From Acidobacteriota bacterium (GTDB lineage Bacteria; Acidobacteriota; Vicinamibacteria; Vicinamibacterales; Fen-181), in assembly GCA_017883185.1 (NCBI GenBank), contig JADGOB010000028.1, forward strand, positions 1 to 35,294: 35,294 nt of DNA, written 5' to 3'. Positions 9,800-18,422 of the stretch are shown here, piece by piece. Position 1 is the stretch's first letter, and each line of letters begins with the position of its first letter. The position numbers were made by a program, and so were the translations under genes. Below the pieces are notes generated by a model. The model worked only from the letters and a program-made list of their open reading frames with translations. It was not told where the DNA came from and ran no database searches.

Positions 9800-10213
9800 T
9801 TACTCGACCTCGATACGGCGGCGGTCGAACAGCTTCGGTACCGAGATGGTGAGGACGCCGTTCTGGAGGTCGGCGGTGACGCCTGCCGCATCCACTTCAT
9901 GCGGCAGGACGAAGGACCGGGCGAAGCGGCCGTGACCCCGTTCGACGCGCTCGAAGCGGATCGACTGCGCGTCGCGAGGCGGGCGCTCTCCCTTGAGCGT
10001 CAGCTTGCCGTCCTGGATCTGAATCTGGATGTCGTCGCGCGAGAGGCCTGACACCTCGGCCGTCACGACGTAGCGGTCCGGGGCTTCGTAGAGATCCACC
10101 GGCGGCATCCAGCCGGCCTCGTCGGCACCGGCAAGCCGGTTGATGCGCTCGTGGAGCGCGAGCATGTCCTGCAGCGGATCCCATCGGATGAAGGCCACAA
10201 GGCATCGTAGCAT
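9800..10213 (-). CDS. Hsp20 / alpha-crystallin small heat-shock protein
   Basis: The protein of about 137 residues is a holdase chaperone that binds unfolding proteins without ATP. The N-terminus FIRWDPLQDMLALHERINRL is the common start of this family. The alpha-crystallin domain follows, with DRYVVTAEVSGLSRDDIQIQIQDGKLTLKGER in its first half and the conserved NGVLTISVPK strand near the end. An ATG at 10213 is used, but a GTG at 10198 would give the more typical start VAFIRWDP; neither has a strong Shine-Dalgarno. It lies upstream of htrA on the same strand, separated by a repeat-filled gap of about 160 bases. Confidence 0.92.
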   Translation of the reverse strand: MLRCLVAFIRWDPLQDMLALHERINRLAGADEAGWMPPVDLYEAPDRYVVTAEVSGLSRDDIQIQIQDGKLTLKGERPPRDAQSIRFERVERGHGRFARSFVLPHEVDAAGVTADLQNGVLTISVPKLFDRRRIEVE

Positions 10214-10267
10214 GAGTCGCCGGCGGGCCGCTTCCATCCGGGTTGGGGGAGCCGGCAACAACCCCTG

Positions 10268-10276
10268 TGCTACAAT
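10268..10276 (+). promoter_or_regulatory. Extended -10 promoter for efp
   Basis: TGC followed by TACAAT is an extended -10 element. No -35 at proper spacing is seen, as is usual for extended -10 promoters. A transcript starting near 10283 would have a leader of about 107 bases before the efp ATG. Confidence 0.45.
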
Positions 10277-10389
10277 TCACGATCGGCTCTTGCGACTCAT
10301 TCAGAGGCGTGCGTGCGAGCCGCGGATCGGCCTGCCTTCCAGCACATTGCCGGATCCTGAGACTCTCGTGTGACACGCCAGGTGAGGCC

Positions 10390-10944
10390 ATGCAAGCGAC
10401 ACGACTTCGTAAGGGAATGCTGATCAAGATCGGAGAGGACCTGTTTCGGACCCTGGACCTGCAGCACGTCACGCCGGGCAACCTGCGCGGGTTCGTGCGC
10501 GTGAAACTGCGCAACATCCGGACGGGGGCGCTCGCCGACCAGAAGCTGCGTTCAGAAGACGAACTCGAGCGCGCCACGCTGGACGAGAAGTCCATGCAGT
10601 ACCTCTACCATGACGGCGACGCCTACCACTTCATGGATACCGATTCGTACGAGCAGATCGCGCTCACCGAGGAAACGCTCGGCGATGCGATGAACTACCT
10701 GGTGGCTGAATCGGTGATCCAGATGGAGTTCTACGGCAGCGAGCCGGTCGGCATCGAACTCCCGCAGACGGTGGACTTGAAGGTGGTGGAGACGACGCCG
10801 GCGATCAAGGGGGCGACGGCCAGCGCGCAGCTGAAACCCGCCACGCTCGAGACCGGTCTCGTCGTGCAGGTGCCGCCGTTTGTCGCCGAGGGCGACCGGA
10901 TCCGCGTGGTCACCGAGACGGGGGAGTATCAGTCGCGCGCCTAA
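10390..10944 (+). CDS. efp: Elongation factor P
   Basis: The 184-residue protein relieves ribosome stalling at polyproline stretches. All three beta-barrel domains are present: the N-terminal KOW-like domain (1-65), the middle domain around [20 protein letters not shown], and the C-terminal OB domain ending [17 protein letters not shown], which is the family signature. In the tip loop of domain I the sequence is [14 protein letters not shown]; the position of the modified Lys34 (E. coli) or Arg32 (Pseudomonas) is Asn31, and an Arg follows two residues later. The start at 10390 matches the family; longer in-frame openings upstream are not conserved. It is followed by tdk after a 26-base gap. 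Confidence 0.96.
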   Translation: MQATRLRKGMLIKIGEDLFRTLDLQHVTPGNLRGFVRVKLRNIRTGALADQKLRSEDELERATLDEKSMQYLYHDGDAYHFMDTDSYEQIALTEETLGDAMNYLVAESVIQMEFYGSEPVGIELPQTVDLKVVETTPAIKGATASAQLKPATLETGLVVQVPPFVAEGDRIRVVTETGEYQSRA

Positions 10945-10970
10945 CGGGTGAGATCACAGGAGCTGGAGCC

Positions 10971-11555
10971 ATGGACGTTCCGCGGACGCAGAAGGCCGGG
11001 TGGATTGAGGTGATCACCGGCAGCATGTTCAGCGGCAAGAGCGAAGAGCTGATCCGGCGTTTGCGCCGGGCCCAGATCGCGCGGCAGAAGGTGCAGATCT
11101 TCAAGCCGACCTTCGACAACCGCTTCAGCGACCACCACATCGTCTCGCACAGCGACATGCGGATGGCCTCGGAGAACGTGGCGAACTCCAGGGCGCTGCT
11201 CGCGCAGGTGAAGGACGACGCCGAGGTGGTGGGGATCGACGAGGGACAGTTCTTCGACGCCGATCTGCCCGAGGTCTGCAACGAGCTGGCGAACAAGGGC
11301 AAACGGGTGATCGTCGCCGGCCTCGACCAGGACTATCTCGGGAAACCGTTCGAGCCGATGCCGCACCTGCTCGCGATCGCCGAGTACATCACCAAGACGC
11401 TGGCCATCTGCGTCGTCTGTGGCAATCCGGCAAACCACACGCAGCGCCTTGTCGCGAGCCAGGACCGCGTCCTGGTTGGCGCACAGGGGACCTACGAGGC
11501 CCGCTGCCGCGGCTGCTTCGACCCGGCACTGGCCTCGGTGCCCGATTCCGCGTGA
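10971..11555 (+). CDS. tdk: Thymidine kinase (type II, zinc-containing)
   Basis: The 194-residue enzyme phosphorylates thymidine to dTMP in the salvage pathway. The P-loop [11 protein letters not shown] is at residues 17-27 (K23). IDEGQFF near residue 90 carries the catalytic glutamate of the family. The zinc lasso is seen as CVVCG near 145-149 and CRGC near 180-183. The size is usual for bacterial type II enzymes. GGAG lies just upstream of the ATG. The TGA stop overlaps a possible GTG start of the next gene, so the two genes are probably coupled. Confidence 0.96.
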   Translation: MDVPRTQKAGWIEVITGSMFSGKSEELIRRLRRAQIARQKVQIFKPTFDNRFSDHHIVSHSDMRMASENVANSRALLAQVKDDAEVVGIDEGQFFDADLPEVCNELANKGKRVIVAGLDQDYLGKPFEPMPHLLAIAEYITKTLAICVVCGNPANHTQRLVASQDRVLVGAQGTYEARCRGCFDPALASVPDSA

Positions 11556-11569
11556 GGTCGGGCGGGCCC

Positions 11570-12115
11570 ATGCCTCGGCTGCTGCTGCTCTTCGGCGTGG
11601 GGTTCCTGGTCGCCGACGTGCTCGGCATCGCCGAGCAGTTGCGCTACTGGCAGCGCCGTCGCACGGCGCTGCTGACCTGGCCGGGAACACGGCCGCCGTT
11701 CTACCAGATGCAGGTGGGCATCGGCATCGCCCTCACCCTGCTCTTCCTCTACGATCTGATCCTGCGGCCCTCGGCCACCGAACAGGTGTTCGGCATCGGG
11801 ATGATGTGCGTCTACTACGCCGGCATCGTCCCGATGTCCGCACGCATCGAGCGCGGGTTCTACCGCGATGGCGTCTGGAGTGACCGGCGGTTCGTGCGCT
11901 ACGCGAGAATCGGCGCGATCACCTGGAAGGAAGAGGGGGAGCCCGCACTGCTGTTTGCCTCGCGTCACGGCCAGACAGCCACGCGCCTTGTCGTCCCGGG
12001 CCCCCTCTTTGGAGCGGTCCGGCGCCTCCTGCGCGACCTCATCGGTCGCCACGCCATCCACCTCACCGACACCGGCTTCCACTTGGGCCTGCGCGACGAA
12101 CGCGACGACGTATAG
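11570..12115 (+). CDS. Membrane protein, unknown function
   Basis: The product of about 181 residues has three likely membrane segments (about 3-18, 47-65 and 75-95), then a soluble tail of about 85 residues beginning YRDGVWSDRRFVRYARIGAITWKEEG. The tail, with a Trp after a beta strand and a series of short strands, resembles PH-like domains of small bacterial membrane proteins, but the match is loose. An upstream GTG at 11552 overlaps the tdk stop and is also possible; the ATG at 11570 is preferred because the hydrophobic segment then begins right away and a weak GAGG lies upstream. It is probably cotranscribed with tdk. A repeat tract follows its TAG stop. Confidence 0.65.
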   Translation: MPRLLLLFGVGFLVADVLGIAEQLRYWQRRRTALLTWPGTRPPFYQMQVGIGIALTLLFLYDLILRPSATEQVFGIGMMCVYYAGIVPMSARIERGFYRDGVWSDRRFVRYARIGAITWKEEGEPALLFASRHGQTATRLVVPGPLFGAVRRLLRDLIGRHAIHLTDTGFHLGLRDERDDV

Positions 12116-12150
12116 AGAATCTGGGAATCCAGGGAATCCAGGGAACTGGG
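12116..12150. repeat. GGGAATCC-type short repeats
   Basis: Right after the TAG stop (12113-12115) come several near-copies of CTGGGAATCCAGGGAATCC. The 14-mer GAATCTGGGAATCC (12117-12130) occurs again exactly at 20563-20576, upstream of cmk. This is a degenerate intergenic repeat family. Confidence 0.6.
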
Positions 12151-12166
12151 TCGCAAGATGGAGTGC

Positions 12167-12940
12167 CTACCGTCCGAGGATCCAGCCGATCATGCCGCGG
12201 CCGCCGGCAATCGGGTCGCCGATCCAGTCGGGCGGCGTGAGCCACACGAAGGCGAGGATCGCGATCACCCAAAGGTCGTACTGCCAGGTGGCGCGGTCGT
12301 CCGTCCAGAAGAACGCCCGCCAGAGGACGTGGAGCACCAGTGGCTTCCTGCTCTCCTTCACCCCGTTCAGTTCCCGCCAGGTGAAGTAGATCCGATCGGC
12401 CACCGTGACGATGGAGAGGATGAGGATGACCCAGATCACAGCCGCCATGCGGTTGGTGAAGGCGCCGATCATGAGGAGCACGATCCGCTCCGGCCGCTCC
12501 ATGAACCCGACCTTGCACTTCTCGATGATCGACTCGGCGCGCGCCCTCGTGTAGCTCGTCATGACCGAGAACATCATCGCCAGGGCGGTGATGATCACGT
12601 AATCGACGCGCCCGGCTTTCGCGTAGAGGTAGACGAGGCCGATGAGCAGGGTGATGTCCGAGAACCGGTCCATCACCGAGTCCCAGAACGCGCCGAACGG
12701 GGTCTCGCGGTTGCGCTCGCGCGCGACCTTGCCATCGATGAAATCGAAGATGCTGGCGGCCAGCATCACGAACCCGGCGGACCAGAAATAGCCGATGCCG
12801 AGCAGCCAGGCTGCGGTGATGTTGACGATCGCCCCGATGAAGGTGAGGACGTTGGGCGAGATTCGCAAAGCCACGCAGAGCGCGATAATCCCGCGCAGCG
12901 GCCCGTAGCAGACGGTTCCAATCACGCCGGTGAACGTCAT
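12167..12940 (-). CDS. CDP-alcohol phosphatidyltransferase family protein
   Basis: The 257-residue membrane enzyme joins a CDP-activated lipid or alcohol to an acceptor, releasing CMP. The complete family signature is present: D66, D69, G70, A73, R74, then G83, D87 and D91 (DxxDGxxAR-x8-GxxxDxxxD). These aspartates bind the metal ions. About six hydrophobic segments surround it. The Trp-rich C-terminus is longer than in PgsA. Members make phosphatidylglycerol phosphate, phosphatidylinositol phosphate or archaetidyl lipids; the acceptor cannot be told from the sequence. GGAG lies 11 bases upstream of the ATG. It faces tdk and its membrane-protein neighbour and is divergent from uvrC. Confidence 0.88.
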   Translation of the reverse strand: MTFTGVIGTVCYGPLRGIIALCVALRISPNVLTFIGAIVNITAAWLLGIGYFWSAGFVMLAASIFDFIDGKVARERNRETPFGAFWDSVMDRFSDITLLIGLVYLYAKAGRVDYVIITALAMMFSVMTSYTRARAESIIEKCKVGFMERPERIVLLMIGAFTNRMAAVIWVILILSIVTVADRIYFTWRELNGVKESRKPLVLHVLWRAFFWTDDRATWQYDLWVIAILAFVWLTPPDWIGDPIAGGRGMIGWILGR

Positions 12941-12989
12941 GGGCGGTTCAGTCTCCGGTTCGGCGCCGGCCGGCCGCGCGCGGCTTCGC

Positions 12990-12995
12990 TATAAT
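12990..12995 (+). promoter_or_regulatory. -10 box for uvrC
   Basis: A perfect TATAAT lies 42 bases before the uvrC ATG. The region 16-18 bases upstream is GC-rich with no -35 match, so it may rely on an activator or another sigma factor. Confidence 0.45.
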
Positions 12996-13037
12996 TGAAG
13001 ATCGGCAAGCCGAGCGAAAAACGACTCATCTTAGTCC

Positions 13038-14924
13038 ATGCCCATCCGTGATCTCAAGAGCCGGATCGATCGCCTCCCGGAACAGCCGGGCGTCTACCTG
13101 TACATCAACGCCGCGGGGGAGACGATTTACGTGGGCAAGGCCCGGTCGCTCCGCGACCGCGTCAGGAGCTATCTCGGCGCGTACGGCACCAACCCGAAGA
13201 CCGACGCCCTCCTGAACGAGGCCGAGGGTTTCGACGTGATCCTCACCGACTCGGTGGTCGAGGCGCTCGCGCTCGAGAACAACCTGATCAAGCAGCGGAT
13301 GCCGAAATACAACATCCTGCTGCGCGACGACAAGAACTACCCCTACCTGCAACTGACCACCACCGAGGCGTTCCCCAGGGTCCTGGTGGCCCGGCGCGTC
13401 GAACGCGACGGGAACGTGTACGCCGGGCCGTTCATGCCCGCCAGCCTGGCCCGCCGCGTCATGTCGTTGAGCCACCGACTCTTCGGCATCCGGTCGTGCA
13501 ACGAGGAAATCAACGGGCGTCGCGGCCGGCCGTGCCTGGAATACGACATCAAGCGCTGCCTGGCGCCCTGCGTTGAGTCGCTCTGTTCTCAGGACCAGTA
13601 CGCCCGCGCCGTGGCGGACACTGGCCTGTTCCTCGAGGGACGGACGGACGAACTGCTGGAGGGGCTCACGCGCCGGATGGCCGAGGCGGCGGCGGACGAG
13701 CGGTTCGAACAGGCCGCGCAGCTGCGCGACTCGGTCCGGACCGTCCAGACGCTGCGCGACCGCCAGCAGAAAATGGCGTCGGTGGAACTGGGCGACCGCG
13801 ATGTCTTCGGCATCAAGACGGGGCCCGCCGGGGCGGCGATCCAGGTGTTCCAGGTCCGCCACGGACGGGTCATCGAGCGCGTGGACCTGTTCGCGGCGGC
13901 CGAGATGGGGCCAACGGAAAAGGGGCCTGACCCCCTTGCGGCGGACGTGCTGCAGGCGACACTGCAGCAGTTCTACTTCGACCGCGAAGTGCCGCCCGAA
14001 GTCCACCTCCCGGTGGAGCTGCCGGAAGCCGAGGCAACCGAGGCCTGGCTGACCGAGCGCGCCAGCCGTCGCGTGCGGCTCGTCGTGCCCAAGCGCGGCG
14101 AGAAACGCGGGCTGCTGGAACTGGCCGCACGCAACGCCGGGCAGGCCTACCAGTCGCGATTCAACCGCGGGGACGCCGCCCACTACGAAGCCCTGGACAC
14201 GCTGCGCGCAGTACTCGGCCTTCCCGCGCTGCCGCGCCGCATCGAGTGCTTCGACATCTCCACGATCCAGGGCAGCGAGACCGTGGCATCGATGGTCGTC
14301 TGCGAGGACGGCCGCATGAAGCGATCGGACTACCGGAAGTACCGCATTCGTAGCCGGGGCAACGCCTCGTCGGTGTCAGGCCGGCCGGGCCGCGCCACCG
14401 CCGCGTCAGCCGAGCCCCGGTATGCCGACGACTTCGCGGCGATGAACCAGGTTGTGATGCGCCGCTACCAGAGGGTTCTCGAACAGGGCGGTCCGTTCCC
14501 GGACCTCATCGTGATCGATGGCGGAAAGGGACAGTTGTCGGCCGCCTACGCCGCGTTGGAGGAGCTGGGATTGGCGAATCTCGTGGCGGTCGGCCTGGCC
14601 AAGAAAGAGGAACTGGTACTGACCCGCGACCGCGAAGAGCCGCTGGCGCTGTCGAGGTCGAGCAGCGCCCTCCTCCTGCTGCAGCAGGTTCGCGACGAAG
14701 CGCACCGGTTTGCGGTCACGTTTCACCGCCAGGCGAGGCGGATGCGCGACCTCCGCTCGGAACTCGATGGCGCGCCCGGGGTCGGTCCTCGCCGCCGCCG
14801 GTCGCTGCTGACGGCGTTCGGCAGTCTCGCCGGCGTTCGACGCGCCACCCGCGAGGAACTGACCACCGTCGTCGGCCCCAAAGTCGCCGACGCCGTCCTG
14901 GCGTACTTCGCGGCTGCCAGGTGA
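13038..14924 (+). CDS. uvrC: Excinuclease ABC subunit C (UvrC)
   Basis: The 628-residue nuclease makes both incisions in nucleotide excision repair after UvrA and UvrB mark the damage. The N-terminal GIY-YIG domain is clear (GVYLY at residues 18-22 and YVGKARSL at 31-38). A UVR domain for UvrB contact is at about 205-240 (RMAEAAADERFEQAAQLRD). The RNase H-like nuclease follows (IECFDIS near 405; VIDGGKGQLSAA near 493) with the conserved His in FHRQARRMRD. Two C-terminal helix-hairpin-helix motifs lie at about 575-628 (GAPGVGPRRRRSLL). The Pro/Ala/Arg-rich stretch near 445 replaces part of the usual linker. No Shine-Dalgarno is obvious. It is unlinked to uvrA here, as is common. Confidence 0.97.
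   Translation: MPIRDLKSRIDRLPEQPGVYLYINAAGETIYVGKARSLRDRVRSYLGAYGTNPKTDALLNEAEGFDVILTDSVVEALALENNLIKQRMPKYNILLRDDKNYPYLQLTTTEAFPRVLVARRVERDGNVYAGPFMPASLARRVMSLSHRLFGIRSCNEEINGRRGRPCLEYDIKRCLAPCVESLCSQDQYARAVADTGLFLEGRTDELLEGLTRRMAEAAADERFEQAAQLRDSVRTVQTLRDRQQKMASVELGDRDVFGIKTGPAGAAIQVFQVRHGRVIERVDLFAAAEMGPTEKGPDPLAADVLQATLQQFYFDREVPPEVHLPVELPEAEATEAWLTERASRRVRLVVPKRGEKRGLLELAARNAGQAYQSRFNRGDAAHYEALDTLRAVLGLPALPRRIECFDISTIQGSETVASMVVCEDGRMKRSDYRKYRIRSRGNASSVSGRPGRATAASAEPRYADDFAAMNQVVMRRYQRVLEQGGPFPDLIVIDGGKGQLSAAYAALEELGLANLVAVGLAKKEELVLTRDREEPLALSRSSSALLLLQQVRDEAHRFAVTFHRQARRMRDLRSELDGAPGVGPRRRRSLLTAFGSLAGVRRATREELTTVVGPKVADAVLAYFAAAR
13918..13937 (+). repeat. Palindromic CCTGACCCC motif inside uvrC
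   Basis: AAAAGGGG, CCTGA and CCCCCTT form a short palindrome inside the uvrC reading frame, encoding EKGPDPL. The core CCTGACCCC is also at 6511-6519. It keeps the frame and falls between the UVR domain and the nuclease domain, a tolerant place for an insertion. Confidence 0.35.
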
Positions 14925-14961
14925 CAGGCAGGGCTGAGGCCGAGGGCCGAGGGCGCGGTTT

Positions 14962-14991
14962 TTGACAGCCCGTGCAGCCCGGTGTTAGCCT
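14962..14991 (+). promoter_or_regulatory. Sigma-70 type promoter for the M50 protease operon
   Basis: TTGACA (14962-14967) and TAGCCT (14986-14991) are 18 bases apart. The predicted start of transcription (about 14998) is only a few bases before the GTG at 15003, which has no Shine-Dalgarno, so the mRNA may be nearly leaderless. Confidence 0.45.
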
Positions 14992-15002
14992 GATTAGCTC
15001 TC

Positions 15003-15671
15003 GTGGACATCAACTTCGGTCAGATCTTCATCTCGTTCCTCGTGCTGGTCTTCTCCCTGACGGTGCACGAATCCGCTCACGCGTGGGCGGCGGACCGCCT
15101 TGGGGATCCGACTGCCCGAATGCTCGGCCGGGTCTCGCTCAATCCCGCGGTCCACGTCGATCCGGTTGGGACGTTGTTGTTTCCGCTGGTCGGCCTGTTC
15201 ACGGGCGCGCCGATCATCGGCTGGGCGAAGCCCGTCCCCGTCGCGACCTGGCGATTCGAACATCCGCGCCGTGACTACCTGATGGTGGCGGCGGCCGGCC
15301 CGGTCAGCAACCTTTCGCTCGCGTTTGTCGCCGCCATGGCGCTGCGCCTGCTCCCGGCCGGCGTGTCCATGCTCGGTGTCGCACCCGTAGACGCGGCGTC
15401 AGCCGCCGAGAGCCGCGTGCTCGTGCCCATCGCGCGCTTCGTGTGGAGCGCGCTCGAGATCAACCTGCTCCTGGCGATCTTCAACCTGCTGCCGATCCCG
15501 CCGCTCGACGGCAGTTCGGTGCTGGCCGGCCTGTTGCCCGAACGCTTCGCCGCCGTCCTGGATCGCCTTCGCCCTTACGGGTTCGTGCTCCTCTACGCGC
15601 TGATGTTCTCGGGCGGCTTCAGCCTCGTGGTCGGCACCCCGTATCACTACTTACTGACGTGGTTGATGTGA
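15003..15671 (+). CDS. Site-2 protease family (M50) membrane metalloprotease
   Basis: The 222-residue protein is a small intramembrane zinc protease. The zinc motif HESAH is at residues 22-26, inside the first membrane segment, and the third ligand is the Asp of PPLDG (D169) in NLLPIPPLDGSS. About five or six hydrophobic segments are present, with no PDZ domain. Compact homologues of this kind are common; the substrate is unknown. A GTG start at 15003 is used because the first transmembrane helix begins at once. The gene heads a run of closely spaced genes (trpS, scpA, scpB, rluB) of a type often conserved in other bacteria. Its last four bases overlap the trpS start. Confidence 0.9.
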   Translation: MDINFGQIFISFLVLVFSLTVHESAHAWAADRLGDPTARMLGRVSLNPAVHVDPVGTLLFPLVGLFTGAPIIGWAKPVPVATWRFEHPRRDYLMVAAAGPVSNLSLAFVAAMALRLLPAGVSMLGVAPVDAASAAESRVLVPIARFVWSALEINLLLAIFNLLPIPPLDGSSVLAGLLPERFAAVLDRLRPYGFVLLYALMFSGGFSLVVGTPYHYLLTWLM

Positions 15672-16669
15672 AACCTCGCGTTGTCTCTGGCATGCGCCCG
15701 ACGGGCAAATTGCATCTCGGTCACCTGGTGGGCGCGCTCGAGAACTGGGCGACGCTGCAGGATCAGTACGAGTGCTTCTACTTCGTGGCCGACTGGCACG
15801 CGTTGACGAGCGAGTATGCCGACACGACGGCGCTCGTCGAGAACTCGTACGACAACGTGGCCGACTGGATTGCCGCGGGGCTCGATCCCGAGAGGTCCAC
15901 GCTCTTCATCCAGTCGCTCGTGCCGGAGCACGCCGAGCTCTTCCTGCTGCTGTCGATGGTGGTGCCGATTCCGTGGCTCGAGCGCGTGCCGACCTACAAG
16001 GAGCAGCGCGAGCAGTTGTCCGAGAAGGACCTCTCGACGCTCGGCTTCCTCGCCTATCCCCTGCTGCAGACGGCGGACGTCGCGATGTACGACGCGACGT
16101 TCGTCCCGGTTGGTGAGGACCAGGTGCCGCACCTCGAGCTATCGCGCGAGGTCGTTCGTCGGTTCAACAACTTCTATCAGCAGGCTGTGCCCCTCTTGAC
16201 CGAGCCGCAGCCGCTACTCACGACATTCGCGCGCCTGCCGGGGCTCGACAACCGGAAGATGAGCAAGAGCTACCGCAACGCCATCGACCTGTCGGACGAT
16301 GCCGAGGCGGTGCGCAAGAAGGTGATGAGCATGTACACGGATCCGAAGCGGATCCGGGCGGACATCCCAGGCACGGTCGAAGGGAATCCCGTCTTCCTCT
16401 ACCACGATGCGTTCAACAGCAACGTCGAGGAGGTCGAGGACCTCAAGGCGCGCTATCGACAAGGCAAGGTGGGCGACGTCGAGGTGAAGAAGAAGCTGGT
16501 GGTGGCGCTGAACGGCGTGCTCGAGCCGATGCGTCAGCGCCGCGCCGAAGTGCTCGCCAAGCCGGGCCGCGTGCGCGAGATCCTGTTCGAAGGCTCCGCC
16601 CGCGCCCGCCTCGTCGCCAGGGAGACGATGGAGAGGGTGCGGGAGGCGGTGAGGGTGCGATACCGGTAG
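15668..16669 (+). CDS. trpS: Tryptophanyl-tRNA synthetase
   Basis: The 333-residue class I enzyme charges tRNA-Trp. The HIGH-type motif is HLGHL at residues 16-20, and KMSKS at 197-201 holds the ATP-binding lysines. The N-terminus KPRVVSGMRPTGKLHLG is the usual start of the family. The GTG at 15668 is chosen for this reason; it overlaps the TGA of the upstream gene, giving translational coupling instead of a Shine-Dalgarno. Length is normal. A run of GGGACCAGGGAT repeats begins directly after the TAG stop. Confidence 0.97.
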   Translation: MKPRVVSGMRPTGKLHLGHLVGALENWATLQDQYECFYFVADWHALTSEYADTTALVENSYDNVADWIAAGLDPERSTLFIQSLVPEHAELFLLLSMVVPIPWLERVPTYKEQREQLSEKDLSTLGFLAYPLLQTADVAMYDATFVPVGEDQVPHLELSREVVRRFNNFYQQAVPLLTEPQPLLTTFARLPGLDNRKMSKSYRNAIDLSDDAEAVRKKVMSMYTDPKRIRADIPGTVEGNPVFLYHDAFNSNVEEVEDLKARYRQGKVGDVEVKKKLVVALNGVLEPMRQRRAEVLAKPGRVREILFEGSARARLVARETMERVREAVRVRYR

Positions 16670-16718
16670 GGACCAGGGATCAGGGACCAGGGATTAGGGA
16701 ACAGGGCGAAGAACAGGG
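16670..16718. repeat. Tandem GGGAYCAGGGA repeats after trpS
   Basis: Starting at the first base after the trpS TAG, GGACCAGGGATCAGGGACC and further variants of AGGGAACAGGG fill the 51-base gap to scpA. The repeat also supplies the only purine-rich sequence upstream of the scpA start. Confidence 0.65.
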
Positions 16719-16720
16719 AT

Positions 16721-17488
16721 ATGGAACGTCCGGTAGAGGAATTCGAGTCGTCCCTCGATAGCTATTCGGTCAAGCTCGACCAGTTCGAGGGGCCCCTCGA
16801 TCTCCTCATTCACCTCATCAAGCGCAACGAGGTGAATATCTACGACATTCCGATCGCCCTCATCACGGCGCAGTACCTCGAGTACCTCATGCTGATCCGG
16901 GAACTCGACCTGGACGTGGCGGGCGAGTTCCTGGTGATGGCCGCGACGCTGATTCACATCAAGTCGCGGATGCTGCTGCCGCGCTCCGACCCGACCCAGG
17001 AAGATCCCGAGGAAGACCCGCGCGAAGCGCTGGTCCGCCGGCTGCTCGAGCACCAGCGGTATCGCCAGGCCGCCGAGCTGCTCCACGAGCGCGAGACGCT
17101 GCGCGAGGCGCAGTGGCTGCGGCCGGATGGTCGCGTGGCGCCGCTTGCCGGCGAGGAATACGAGCCCGAGCTGGAGGTCGACCTCTTCAGCCTCATGGCC
17201 GCATTCAAGTCGGTGATGGAGCGCGCGAAGCAGCGCCCTCAGGTCGCGCTTCCGGCCGAGCAGATCCCGATCGAAACGCGCATCGAGCAGTTGCTGACGC
17301 GGCTGTCGGAAACACAGGCGTGCGGGTTCGAGGACCTGTTCGAGGATGTCACCTCGAAAGGCGACATGATCGTGACGTTCATTGCGCTCCTCGAGATGAT
17401 TCGCCTGAGACTGATTCGCGTGTTCCAGGCCGGCTCGTTCGGGCCCATCCGGATCTACAAGGCGAAGACCGCCGCGGCCGGGAGGTAG
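16721..17488 (+). CDS. scpA: Segregation and condensation protein A (ScpA)
   Basis: The 255-residue protein is the kleisin that bridges SMC heads in bacterial condensin, acting in chromosome compaction and segregation. The N-terminal SMC-binding domain begins YSVKLDQFEGPLDLLIHLIKRNEVNIYDIPIALI, a strong family match. AGEFLVMAATLIHIKSRMLLPR near residue 67 follows. The acidic middle linker binds ScpB, and the C-terminal winged-helix domain (about 180-250) ends with RIFQAG-like residues. Length is usual. The start is clear; ribosome binding relies on GGG-rich repeats upstream. scpB begins four bases after its stop. Confidence 0.97.
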   Translation: MERPVEEFESSLDSYSVKLDQFEGPLDLLIHLIKRNEVNIYDIPIALITAQYLEYLMLIRELDLDVAGEFLVMAATLIHIKSRMLLPRSDPTQEDPEEDPREALVRRLLEHQRYRQAAELLHERETLREAQWLRPDGRVAPLAGEEYEPELEVDLFSLMAAFKSVMERAKQRPQVALPAEQIPIETRIEQLLTRLSETQACGFEDLFEDVTSKGDMIVTFIALLEMIRLRLIRVFQAGSFGPIRIYKAKTAAAGR

Positions 17489-17492
17489 GGAA

Positions 17493-18422
17493 ATGGAAGA
17501 CGAACGAGCAGATCCCGACAGGTCCGAACACGGCGACACGCCCGGGACCGATTCCGACACCAACGAGCGGACCCAGGTGATGGGCGAAGTGGCCGAATCG
17601 GCACCCGAAGCGGAAGCCGGCGATGTGGCGGACTCCGTCTCCGACGAGGTAGCTGACAGCGCGCAGGAGCTTGCGGCCGACCCGGCGGAAGACGCTGCGA
17701 CTGACGCGGTGCCCGCGGCGGTGGACCCGGCGACCGTGATCGAGCAGCCGGCCGAGGAGATACCGGAGGTTCGGCCAGGCCAGGTCTCCGAGGAACTGAA
17801 AGCGGTCATCGAGGCGCTGGTATACGCTTCCCCCGACCCGCTCACGCCGAAGACGCTGTTCAAGGTTCTCGAGTCCGAGCCGCGCGAGGACGTGCAGGTC
17901 TCTCTCGACTCACTGCGACGCGACTACGCCGAGGGGCGTGGCGGACTCCACCTCGTCGAGGTGGCGGGCGGCTACCAGATCGTGACGCGCCCCGAGCTCT
18001 CGGAATGGGTGCGCCGGCTGTTCCACGAACGCAAGACGCAGAAGCTCTCGGTGGCGGCGCTCGAGACGCTGGCGGTGATTGCCTACAAACAGCCGATCAC
18101 GGCGCCGGAGATCACCGAGATCCGCGGCGTCAACACGGCAGGCGTCGTGACGACGCTCCTCGAACGACGCCTCATCAAGATCGCGGGCCGCAAGGCGGTC
18201 GTCGGACGCCCGTTCCTGTACGCGACGACCCGGGAGTTCCTGATTCGTTTCGGCCTCAAGGATCTGAACGATCTCCCGAAGCTGGAGGACATGGCCGACG
18301 TGCTCGGCTTCGAGCCGCCGTCGGGGCTGGCCGAGGCCGGTCCGTCCGAGACGATGCTGCCGCTCGACAGCGGCCCGGACCCGGACAAGACGCTGGACAT
18401 CGAAGACACCGGGAATCGATAG
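17493..18422 (+). CDS. scpB: Segregation and condensation protein B (ScpB) with long acidic N-terminus
   Basis: The 309-residue protein is the second SMC partner. Two winged-helix domains occupy about residues 96-285: ELKAVIEALVYASPDPLTPKTLF starts the first, and KLSVAALETLAVIAYKQPITAPEITEIRGVN with TLLERRLIKIAGRKAVVGRPFLYATT covers the second, the most conserved part of the family. An added N-terminal stretch of about 95 residues is rich in Glu, Asp, Ala and Ser; it is likely disordered and not seen in the short classic ScpB. GGAGG overlaps the scpA stop eight bases before the ATG. The next gene starts with no gap. Confidence 0.96.
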   Translation: MEDERADPDRSEHGDTPGTDSDTNERTQVMGEVAESAPEAEAGDVADSVSDEVADSAQELAADPAEDAATDAVPAAVDPATVIEQPAEEIPEVRPGQVSEELKAVIEALVYASPDPLTPKTLFKVLESEPREDVQVSLDSLRRDYAEGRGGLHLVEVAGGYQIVTRPELSEWVRRLFHERKTQKLSVAALETLAVIAYKQPITAPEITEIRGVNTAGVVTTLLERRLIKIAGRKAVVGRPFLYATTREFLIRFGLKDLNDLPKLEDMADVLGFEPPSGLAEAGPSETMLPLDSGPDPDKTLDIEDTGNR

